From the NCBI GenBank assembly GCA_024279045.1, contig JAJRRZ010000240.1:1-5483 (forward strand): 5,483 nucleotides of DNA. Reading direction: 5' to 3'. How positions within the stretch are numbered: position 1 is the first letter of the stretch; each line of letters opens with the position of its first letter. The position numbers were made by a program, and so were the translations under genes. Source of the stretch: Alphaproteobacteria bacterium. GTDB taxonomy: Bacteria > Pseudomonadota > Alphaproteobacteria > Rhizobiales > Aestuariivirgaceae. Below are positions 1 through 5,328 of this stretch, in pieces. The notes under the pieces were generated by a model. It did not search any database and was not told the origin of the DNA. It worked only from the letters and a program-made list of their open reading frames with translations.

Positions 1-141
1 AGTGCTTCTCATGGGCATTTTGGCAAAATAGCAGCGGTTTTTCGTTCGCAGGCAATAGTGGAGCTATTGGCAAGAACGAAAAACCGTCTGATATGAAGCC
101 AAAATGCACATGGGGAGTGCTCAGGTATTGAGTCCAGACCC
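1..141 (+). repeat. Tandem palindromic unit, copy 1 (left end cut by window edge)
   Basis: This is an unrecognised long imperfect palindrome in a stretch without a protein gene. Seen directly: 35-47 pairs perfectly with 74-86 (13 bp), 15-24 pairs perfectly with 98-107 (10 bp), 53-58 pairs with 64-69 around a 5-base loop, and 1-13 pairs with 109-121 if G-T pairs are allowed. An asymmetric internal loop (GCA at 48-50 opposite AA at 72-73) interrupts the stem. The unit aligns with copy 2 at an offset of 163-164 bases; over 15-60 versus 178-223 I count 29 of 46 identical bases. By that register copy 1 should begin about 20 bases before the window. Base composition is low in GC (28 of the first 60 bases). 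It could be a structured RNA, an intergenic palindromic element of the REP/RIME/MITE kind, or the edge of a longer array. The strand given is only the one favoured by G-T pairs. Confidence 0.75.
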
Positions 142-142
142 G

Positions 143-305
143 AGGCTCAGGACTCATAAAGAGGCATGGCAGATGCGTCATTCGCGCAAGATATTAGTGT
201 TCTTTTGCCCGCAGGGAATACCTGTAGGTATTTCCAAGGGCAAAAGGGCGCTGATATGCAGCGTAAATGGCGCAGATGACGTGCAAATTTATGGGTCCTG
301 AACCT
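143..305 (+). repeat. Tandem palindromic unit, copy 2 (complete, 163 bases)
   Basis: This is the second and complete copy of the palindromic unit, lying 19 bases past the rarA stop codon. The outer arms 143-160 and 288-305 match at 17 of 18 positions if one G-T pair is counted. The inner stem 202-210 pairs perfectly with 238-246, and 217-223 pairs with 226-232 at the tip. By hand count, folding the whole unit gives about 58 Watson-Crick and 9 G-T pairs out of 78 opposed positions. The GCA/AA internal loop (211-213 and 236-237) and the octamer CTGATATG (251-258) are identical to those of copy 1 (48-50, 72-73 and 88-95). Because the unit is palindromic, the open frames seen across it on both strands translate into similar peptides, so I do not call them genes. 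It could also limit transcription leaving rarA, but there is no classic stem followed by a T-run on the minus strand. Confidence 0.78.
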
Positions 306-324
306 AGCCCCCGCGCATGAGATT

Positions 325-1719
325 TCAGCTTTCGCCACGATCCTTTCGGCGCTGTGCGCGCAGGCGTGCCCAGTAGTCCAGCCGCTTGCGGATCTCGCGC
401 TCGAATCCACGCTCCACCGGCGCATAGAATTGCCGCCGCCCCAGCTTCGGCGGGAAGTAGTCCTGCCCGGAGAAGGCATCCGGCTGGTCATGATCATAGA
501 GGTAGCCTTCGCCGTAGCCTTCGTTCTTCATCAGCTTCGTCGGCGCATTGAGGATGATCTTCGGCGGCATCAGTTCACCGCTCTCGCGCGCGGTTTTCAT
601 CGCCGCCTTGAAGGCGGTGTAGATGGCGTTGGATTTCGGCGCACAGGCCAGATAGGCCACTGCCTGGGCAATGGCCAGCTCGCCTTCCGGACTGCCCAGT
701 TGCTCGTAGGCATCGCGCGCCGCCAGCGCCTGCTGCAAGGCCTGCGGATCGGCCAGGCCGATATCCTCCGAGGCCATGCGGATCACCCGCCGCGCGATAT
801 ACAGCGGATCCTCCCCCGCCGCCAGCATGCGCGCCAGCCAGTAGAGCGCCGCATCCACGTCCGAGCCACGCACCGACTTGTGCAAGGCGGAGATGAGGTT
901 GTAATGCCCATCTCGCGCCTTGTCGTAGATCGGCGGGCGCCGCTGCGCGATGTCCGCCACGCCCTCGGCATCCAGCCATGCCGAGGGAGGCGCATCCGCC
1001 GCCACGGCGGCGAACATGTCTTCCGCCAGATTGAGCAGATAGCGCCCGTCGCCCGCCGCCAGACGGATCAGCGCCGCCCTGCCCTCCTCCGTCAGCGGCA
1101 GGGAGCGCCCCATGTGCTGCTCCGCGCGGTCCAGCAGCGCCGCCAGCGCTTCTTCATCCAGCGCCTTCAGCGTCAGCACCTGGCAGCGCGACAGCAGCGC
1201 CGCATTCAACTCGAAGCTGGGATTCTCCGTGGTGGCGCCGATCAACGTGATGGTGCCATCCTCCACCACCGGCAGGAAGGCATCCTGCTGGGCGCGGTTG
1301 AAGCGGTGGATCTCGTCGACAAACAGCACCGTGTGCCCGCCCGCCGCGCGCCGCTCCCGCGCCTTGGCGAACACCTTCTTCAGATCGGCAACGCCGGAAA
1401 AGATGGCTGAAAGCTGCTCGAAGTGCGCCAGCGCAGCGCCCGCACCGCCATCCACATGCTCTGCCAGCAATCTGGCAATGGTCGTCTTGCCCGATCCGGG
1501 CGGCCCCCACAGGATGATCGACGGCAGCCTGCCAGCCTTCAGCAACCGCGTCAGCACCCCGTCCGCCCCGGTGAGATGCCCCTGCCCCACCACCTCATCG
1601 AGTCCGCGCGGACGCAACACATCAGCCAGCGGACGATACCCCTCCGCCTGCCCCGCATGCTCCTGGCGGTCTTCCGCCGAGGCCTCGAACAATGCGGCTT
1701 GCTGATCCTTGCTGTTCAT
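325..1719 (-). CDS. rarA: Replication-associated recombination protein A (AAA+ ATPase RarA/MgsA)
   Basis: RarA is a cytoplasmic AAA+ ATPase related to clamp loaders and RuvB; it acts at stalled or damaged replication forks and on single-strand DNA ends. The 464-residue product is complete and near the usual family length. Visible motifs are the Walker A GPPGSGKTT at about 72-80, Walker B VLFVDEIHRFN at about 131-141, sensor 1 GATTENP at 161-167, an arginine-finger region around R178 (LLSRCQ) and a sensor 2 arginine around R226 (GDGRYLLN). From about residue 255 onward the C-terminal domain carries the family's typical YDKARDGHYNLISALHKS and the tetramerisation region. I chose the ATG at 1719 rather than an in-frame GTG three codons upstream, because the ATG overlaps the methyltransferase stop as TAATG. 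That points to translational coupling, and no strong ribosome site precedes it. GC content is high, like degP and unlike the methyltransferase gene just upstream. As I recall, rarA directly after a degP-type gene is common in alphaproteobacteria. Confidence 0.96.
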   Translation of the reverse strand: MNSKDQQAALFEASAEDRQEHAGQAEGYRPLADVLRPRGLDEVVGQGHLTGADGVLTRLLKAGRLPSIILWGPPGSGKTTIARLLAEHVDGGAGAALAHFEQLSAIFSGVADLKKVFAKARERRAAGGHTVLFVDEIHRFNRAQQDAFLPVVEDGTITLIGATTENPSFELNAALLSRCQVLTLKALDEEALAALLDRAEQHMGRSLPLTEEGRAALIRLAAGDGRYLLNLAEDMFAAVAADAPPSAWLDAEGVADIAQRRPPIYDKARDGHYNLISALHKSVRGSDVDAALYWLARMLAAGEDPLYIARRVIRMASEDIGLADPQALQQALAARDAYEQLGSPEGELAIAQAVAYLACAPKSNAIYTAFKAAMKTARESGELMPPKIILNAPTKLMKNEGYGEGYLYDHDQPDAFSGQDYFPPKLGRRQFYAPVERGFEREIRKRLDYWARLRAQRRKDRGES

Positions 1720-1721
1720 TA
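1717..1721 (-). promoter_or_regulatory. TAATG stop-start overlap coupling methyltransferase to rarA
   Basis: Read on the minus strand, the methyltransferase stop TAA (1721-1719) shares one base with the ATG of rarA (1719-1717). No convincing Shine-Dalgarno sequence lies just upstream; the nearest purine-rich run (GAGA, about 13-16 bases before the ATG) is weak. Ribosomes ending the methyltransferase probably re-initiate on rarA. The overlap itself is seen directly; coupling is inferred. Confidence 0.7.
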
Positions 1722-2615
1722 CAACCACGACAGATCTCGACTTATGACAAGCTCATGCCTGGTGGCATGATGCGTATTCTTCATGGGCACTTTTCCAACA
1801 CCGAATGCATGGCGTTGCGCCAATTCTCGCACAACTTCCGTATCATCATAGGTCAGCAGGAAGCTCCCACTGAGCTGCTGACAAAGAGAAAAGAGATTTT
1901 CATGATCAATCTGATGGTGGGTATATAATCTGCGTCCCGCACGTTTTCCTCCAACGGTGTAAGGTGGATCGACAAAAAACGCCGCACACGAATTTTCCGC
2001 ATATTCTTCCATGACCTGCAACCCATCGCCATGAATGAAAGTGAAGCGGTCTGCATAATGCGCTATTCTCAAAATTCTTTTGGCCAGCGTCTCCGGATAC
2101 CACCTGGAACCGATACCTTTGCCATTTTCACCTTTCCTGATGAAGCTGGAACCCTTCGCCAAGATACCTCCATGCAACACACGATTTTTCAATATGGTGG
2201 CAAATGCCTTTTCACGTGTCTCAACAATTTCACTCGTCAAGATGGCCTTGGCATTTTCCATGCTCATTTCAAAATTGCGTATTCTGTTGGCCAGCCACTC
2301 GGCATTGCCATCAAGAATGGTCTGCCAAACACTGGCAACCTCTGCATCCAGTTCAACCATTATCACATGGCGCACCAGCCCTTCCATGGCAGCTGTCAGC
2401 CCCGTTATCCCTCCACCGGCAAACGGCTCTATCAACACCTCTGGCTTGCCGGGGAGAGACTGTATCCAGCGACGAAACGTTGGCACGAACCACGTCTTGC
2501 CGCCCGGATATCTGAAAGGACTGTATTGCGGCACGGAAGCAACATTTACAGGCTTGGCCGCTGGTACAGGCGACACTCCGTCAGGAAAAGGCAGGAGATC
2601 TTGATTGTTCGACAT
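1719..2615 (-). CDS. D12-class (Dam-like) N6-adenine DNA methyltransferase of a restriction-modification system
   Basis: This S-adenosylmethionine-dependent DNA methyltransferase probably puts a methyl group on N6 of adenine in a specific site, protecting host DNA from the adjacent restriction enzyme. The 298-residue product shows the alpha-class motif order of the Dam/D12 family: motif X FRYPGGK at 34-40, the AdoMet-binding motif I EPFAGGG at 63-69, an acidic motif II VELD at 87-90, and the catalytic motif IV DPPY at 216-219. It ends with a HELVI-type strand at 287-291. The likely target-recognition region lies between about residues 91 and 205. A roughly 30-residue N-terminal extension (1-30) before motif X has no motif I recognise. 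The gene starts 2 bases after the endonuclease stop (TGA-AA-ATG) with no good ribosome site, so translation is probably coupled. GC is clearly lower than in rarA and degP, suggesting horizontal origin. The recognition sequence cannot be read from the protein by eye. Confidence 0.93.
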   Translation of the reverse strand: MSNNQDLLPFPDGVSPVPAAKPVNVASVPQYSPFRYPGGKTWFVPTFRRWIQSLPGKPEVLIEPFAGGGITGLTAAMEGLVRHVIMVELDAEVASVWQTILDGNAEWLANRIRNFEMSMENAKAILTSEIVETREKAFATILKNRVLHGGILAKGSSFIRKGENGKGIGSRWYPETLAKRILRIAHYADRFTFIHGDGLQVMEEYAENSCAAFFVDPPYTVGGKRAGRRLYTHHQIDHENLFSLCQQLSGSFLLTYDDTEVVRELAQRHAFGVGKVPMKNTHHATRHELVISRDLSWL

Positions 2616-2617
2616 TT

Positions 2618-3496
2618 TCAGAAAGGCCTGTCGATCAGGGATGTATCCGGTGGGGTTTCAAGGCGTTTGTCGAGCTTGTCCTGCAGAAGCGCCATGAAAT
2701 GCTCCAATTTGCCGGGCCTGGGGGAAGTTATGCGCAACAAGGATGGCTCGAATGCCGTGAAAACGGCCTCATGGCGTACCAGGTGAAATCTGCCATTTTC
2801 GCCTTCATCATCGACCAAATCGTATATCAGCCAAGCAATATCCGCATCCTGAGGCGCGACACGAGGCAAGGCTGGAAGAGTATCAAAAAAGCTGCGAGAC
2901 AACGCCACTGCCACCTTCTTGCCCCATGCATGCAAAATGCCACCCTTGTAAAGCAATTGCGGCACAAGACGCTTGCGGGAGGAAGAAAGATAATCCGGAC
3001 GCGGTAAGTTGCCTTGAGCCAGCCAATCCGCTCTGGCCCGGCCTGTTGGCTCTTCCATGTAAAACTGAAATGGCTCCCGGACATTGCCGGATATGTAAAC
3101 CGCCTGGATCTCCAAGGCACCAAAATCCAGGACTTTCCCGGCATCATCATAGGAGACCAGTACCATATCGATATTACCCGCAGATTTGCCCATTTCATCA
3201 TTCAGGCGCACTTCGGCAAGAGACGTCCATCGTACTTGCTCCCCAAAGAAAAAGTTGGCCGCATCGTCGGCAATGATCCAATCTTCCCTGAACCGCACCG
3301 GACAGGTTATGACCGGCGCTCCCTCGTGCATGATGCTGCAAACCCCCAAGGGATCCTTGGCCTTGTCTTTCGTGCAATTGGGCACCTTGTTGTTGAAAGG
3401 ACAAAGGCTCTTTTCGCGATGTCGGCGCGCACGATCGGATTGATCCGTCGGCGGATAACCAAACACTTCAGCAATAATTTCGTCTATTCTTGGCAT
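2618..3496 (-). CDS. NotI-family type II restriction endonuclease with Cys4 metal site
   Basis: This is probably the DNA-cutting partner of the methyltransferase that follows it. The 292-residue product resembles NotI (family as in Pfam 'Restriction endonuclease NotI') in two regions. First, four cysteines, C32, C41, C53 and C65, sit in the contexts CPF, GVC and CP as in NotI, where they hold an iron ion in a DNA-binding fold. Second, a PD-(D/E)XK-type core is present: E95, D110 (NID) and E129-I-Q131 (GALEIQ). As I recall, NotI has E145, D160, E182 and Q184 in equivalent positions, and the E-to-D spacing of 15 residues is the same. The protein is roughly 90 residues shorter than NotI and its cysteine spacing differs, so its target may also differ. 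The start at 3496 is supported by AGAGGA at 3507-3512. The gap after degP is 36 bases. GC is low (about 47-50% in sampled lines). Family assignment is from memory of NotI, without an alignment. Confidence 0.85.
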   Translation of the reverse strand: MPRIDEIIAEVFGYPPTDQSDRARRHREKSLCPFNNKVPNCTKDKAKDPLGVCSIMHEGAPVITCPVRFREDWIIADDAANFFFGEQVRWTSLAEVRLNDEMGKSAGNIDMVLVSYDDAGKVLDFGALEIQAVYISGNVREPFQFYMEEPTGRARADWLAQGNLPRPDYLSSSRKRLVPQLLYKGGILHAWGKKVAVALSRSFFDTLPALPRVAPQDADIAWLIYDLVDDEGENGRFHLVRHEAVFTAFEPSLLRITSPRPGKLEHFMALLQDKLDKRLETPPDTSLIDRPF

Positions 3497-3506
3497 AAGC
3501 CCAAGT

Positions 3507-3512
3507 TCCTCT
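3507..3512 (-). promoter_or_regulatory. Ribosome binding site of the NotI-like endonuclease gene
   Basis: On the minus strand AGAGGA lies 10 bases upstream of the ATG at 3496. It supports this start, and no other in-frame ATG lies between here and the degP stop. It abuts the inverted repeat at 3512-3532. Confidence 0.6.
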
Positions 3513-3532
3513 GGATCATGCCTGCCGATCCA
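3512..3532. promoter_or_regulatory. 6-bp inverted repeat with two GATC sites upstream of the endonuclease gene
   Basis: TGGATC (3512-3517) and GATCCA (3527-3532) form a perfect inverted repeat with a 9-base spacer. They fill most of the 36-base gap between degP and the endonuclease gene and touch its ribosome site. Each arm contains a GATC. It may be a regulator site, a weak mRNA hairpin beside the ribosome site, or chance. No promoter is visible in this gap. Confidence 0.35.
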
Positions 3533-4939
3533 TCAACCGAAGCGCATGCGGATCACCGCACCGCGCCGCCAGACAGTGATGCTGAGCACCCGCCCCTTGG
3601 CGCTCTTCAATGCCTGCTCCAGCATGGCAATGGAATTGATGCGCCTGCCGTTAAGCTCCATGATCACATCGCGCCGCTGCAAGCGCAGCCCGCGCGCCGA
3701 ACCGCGCAACGCATCCACCACCATCACCCCGCGCTGCACCGGCACCCCCAGACGCCGCGCCAGCTTCCCGTCGAACTCCACCACCCGCAGCCCGGAAAGC
3801 ATGTGCCGACCACGCAACGTCCTGGCCTTGCGCAGGCCGGAAGGCTTGGGCACGCGCTTCACCTTGAAAGACTTGCGCCGCCCATCGCGCAGCACATCGA
3901 TGACGGCATCACTGCCCAGCGGCCTGCTGGCCAGCCGATAGCCGAACTCGCTGGCCTTGCGCAGCGGCTTGCCATCGATTGCCAGGATCACGTCGCCAAC
4001 ACGAATGCCCGCCTTTTTCAGCGGGCTTTGCGGATGCAACTCTTCCACCAGAGCGCCCATGGGCCGGCCCAGCCCCAGCGCCTCGGCCATGTCTGTATCG
4101 ATGCCGCGCAGCTTCACCCCGCCCCACGGCCTGGCGGTAATGCCACGCCTGGCATTTTCCATGAACGAGCGCACCAGGTTGACCGGTACCGCGAAGCCGA
4201 TCCCCACGTTGCCGCCGGAGCGCGAGACGATCATGGTGTTGATGCCCACCAGCTCGCCGCGCAGGTTCACGAGCGCGCCGCCGGAATTGCCGGGATTGAT
4301 GGCCGCATCGGTCTGGATGAAGTGCTGATAGCGCGAGCGCCCCAGGTTGTTGCGCCCCAGCGCGGAGACGATGCCCATGGTTACCGTCTGCCCCACGCCG
4401 AAGGGGTTGCCGATAGCCAGCACCACGTCGCCCACTTCCAGCGCATCGGAATCGCCCAGCTTCAGCACCGGCAACGGCCCAGCGGGCCTGATCTTCAGCA
4501 GCGCCAGATCCAGCCCCTCGTCGCGCGCCAGCACCCGCGCGGAGAATTCCCGCCGATCGGCCAGCACGATGCGGATGTCGGTGGCGTTTTCGATCACGTG
4601 GTTGTTGGTGATGATCAATCCCTTGCCGGAAACGATCACCCCGGAGCCGAGCGAATTGCGCACCCGCTCCTCCGGCATGCCGAAGCCGAAGTGATCGTCG
4701 AAAAACTCGCGGAAGAACGGATCATCGAACAGCATCGGCAGCCGCCGCCGCGCCCGCACCACCTGCCGCGCATAGACATTCACCACCGCGGGCCGCGCCT
4801 TCTTCACCACCGGCGCGAAGCTCAGCTTCACTTGCGCCAGCGAATCCGGCACCCGCACCTGCTCACGCGCCGTCACGGCACTGGTGGCAATCAGCAGCAC
4901 GGCCAGCAGGGCCAAAAGAAACTTGCGCGCAAAACTCAT
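3533..4939 (-). CDS. degP: Periplasmic Do/DegP (HtrA) family serine endoprotease
   Basis: This secreted protease and chaperone would degrade or refold damaged envelope proteins in the periplasm. The 468-residue product has a signal peptide at about 1-24 (RK followed by a leucine/alanine-rich core, cleavage probably after AVTA). The trypsin-like domain, about 40-260, has catalytic H114 (TNNHVIEN), D144 (GLDLALLKI) and S219 (GNSGGA). An LA-loop-like stretch rich in Phe and Asp lies at about 70-90. PDZ1 spans about 270-363 and PDZ2 about 380-465. The length and two PDZ domains fit DegP/DegQ rather than single-PDZ DegS. The reading frame stays open upstream to 5302, but that extension overlaps the toxin gene out of frame and lacks family features. 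The ATG at 4939 follows AGGAGAG and starts the signal peptide, so I chose it. GC is high, like rarA. The gene begins 20 bases after the toxin stop, so it may be co-transcribed with the toxin-antitoxin genes. No separate stress promoter is evident. Confidence 0.95.
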   Translation of the reverse strand: MSFARKFLLALLAVLLIATSAVTAREQVRVPDSLAQVKLSFAPVVKKARPAVVNVYARQVVRARRRLPMLFDDPFFREFFDDHFGFGMPEERVRNSLGSGVIVSGKGLIITNNHVIENATDIRIVLADRREFSARVLARDEGLDLALLKIRPAGPLPVLKLGDSDALEVGDVVLAIGNPFGVGQTVTMGIVSALGRNNLGRSRYQHFIQTDAAINPGNSGGALVNLRGELVGINTMIVSRSGGNVGIGFAVPVNLVRSFMENARRGITARPWGGVKLRGIDTDMAEALGLGRPMGALVEELHPQSPLKKAGIRVGDVILAIDGKPLRKASEFGYRLASRPLGSDAVIDVLRDGRRKSFKVKRVPKPSGLRKARTLRGRHMLSGLRVVEFDGKLARRLGVPVQRGVMVVDALRGSARGLRLQRRDVIMELNGRRINSIAMLEQALKSAKGRVLSITVWRRGAVIRMRFG

Positions 4940-4947
4940 CCGACTTG

Positions 4948-4954
4948 CTCTCCT
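4948..4954 (-). promoter_or_regulatory. Ribosome binding site that sets the degP start
   Basis: On the minus strand AGGAGAG lies 8 bases before the ATG at 4939 and inside the 20-base gap after the toxin stop. It decides in favour of the short form of degP that begins with the signal peptide. Confidence 0.75.
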
Positions 4955-4959
4955 GTGCA

Positions 4960-5295
4960 TCAGGCCTGTTCCGCAAAGCCCAGAACGAACAGTACCGCCT
5001 GTTCCAGCCGCCGCATGACCTCCCCTTCCAGCCGCCCGATCACGTCGCCCGCCTTTTCCCGTCGTATGGTCAACAACTTGTCCGCCATGATCTGCGATGG
5101 CCTGCGCAAGCCATTCAGCGCCGAGGGCAAAACATCGATGCGCAACAGTGGCGCATCCTGGCGATTGCTCGTGAAGGGGCATACAATGATGCTGGCATGG
5201 TCGCAATTGAGCAGGTTGGTCTGCATGACGACAGCAGGACGCGGCTTGCCGAAGTCTCCAGGCGCGGAGATGGTGATGATGTCTCCACGTTTCAT
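4960..5295 (-). CDS. mazF: PemK/MazF-family toxin (endoribonuclease) of a type II toxin-antitoxin system
   Basis: Toxins of this family are cytoplasmic ribonucleases that cleave mRNA at short sequences and arrest growth when the antitoxin is lost. The 111-residue product has the family length and core motifs: RGDI at 3-6, GKPRPAVVMQ at 16-25, CPFTSN at 39-44, and the PSQIMADKLLTIRRE stretch at 66-80, followed by a C-terminal helix from about 90. The conserved arginine (R19) and threonine (T42) expected near the active site are present, so the toxin looks intact. The ATG at 5295 has a good ribosome site, GAGGA, 6 bases upstream. The partner antitoxin gene ends 33 bases upstream, and degP begins 20 bases downstream. 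A GC content between that of the restriction-modification genes and degP (52-58% in two sampled lines) would fit separate acquisition. The RNA cleavage sequence cannot be inferred. Confidence 0.93.
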   Translation of the reverse strand: MKRGDIITISAPGDFGKPRPAVVMQTNLLNCDHASIIVCPFTSNRQDAPLLRIDVLPSALNGLRRPSQIMADKLLTIRREKAGDVIGRLEGEVMRRLEQAVLFVLGFAEQA

Positions 5296-5301
5296 GCGGC
5301 A

Positions 5302-5306
5302 TCCTC
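5302..5306 (-). promoter_or_regulatory. Ribosome binding site of the MazF-like toxin gene
   Basis: GAGGA on the minus strand is 6 bases before the toxin ATG at 5295. Its last A begins an out-of-frame ATG (5302), which opens the long upstream extension of the degP frame but has no ribosome site of its own. Confidence 0.65.
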
Positions 5307-5328
5307 GGCCTTCAACGCCAGCGGCCCC

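Larger units (their letters stand above)
1719..3496 (-). other. Restriction-modification cassette between degP and rarA
   Basis: The endonuclease and methyltransferase genes form one two-gene block, 2 bases apart, fitted between two housekeeping genes of the same orientation. Sampled 60-base lines inside the block are about 47-52% GC against about 68-70% in degP and rarA. No transposase, integrase, terminal repeats or target duplication is visible at the borders, so the route of entry is unknown. No C (controller) gene is present. The block is inferred to be a horizontally acquired insertion into an ancestral degP-rarA pair. Confidence 0.7.

Noticed and set aside
129..156. Separate small hairpin TGAGTCC (129-135) with GGACTCA (150-156), possible terminator
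   Set aside because: It is explained by the right end of copy 1 lying next to the left end of copy 2, which carry complementary end sequences. No T-run follows on either strand.
1..305. Integron attC sites
   Set aside because: attC sites are also imperfect palindromes, but they need paired GTTRRRY/RYYYAAC cores at the ends and a gene cassette between sites. Here the matching core is missing from one arm and the two units abut with no gene between them.
1..324. CRISPR array or tRNA gene
   Set aside because: There are no short exact repeats with spacers and no cloverleaf pattern; the repeat unit is 163 bases long and internally palindromic.
104..497. Open reading frames on both strands over the region left of rarA (plus 104-301, minus 147-497)
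   Set aside because: Their translations resemble each other only because both read the same 143-305 palindrome from opposite strands. The minus-strand frame also overlaps rarA. Neither has family motifs or a convincing ribosome site.
430..1705. Long open frames on the plus strand opposite rarA, and similar ones opposite degP (3546-4694)
   Set aside because: High-GC genes commonly leave the opposite strand open. The translations are Arg/Ser/Pro/Ala-rich shadows without motifs, and the minus-strand genes are certain.
1720..1728. GTG start for rarA three codons upstream of the ATG
   Set aside because: The ATG at 1719 forms the common TAATG overlap with the methyltransferase stop; the GTG adds only Met-Val-Val and has no better ribosome site.
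2031..2786. Plus-strand open frame opposite the methyltransferase and the endonuclease 3' end
   Set aside because: It is antisense to two well-supported genes with clear motifs, crosses their junction, and shows no recognisable domain.
4940..5302. N-terminal extension of the degP frame to an ATG at 5302
   Set aside because: It overlaps the whole toxin gene in another frame, has low-complexity His/Arg/Gly-rich sequence, and would bury the clear signal peptide that starts at 4939.
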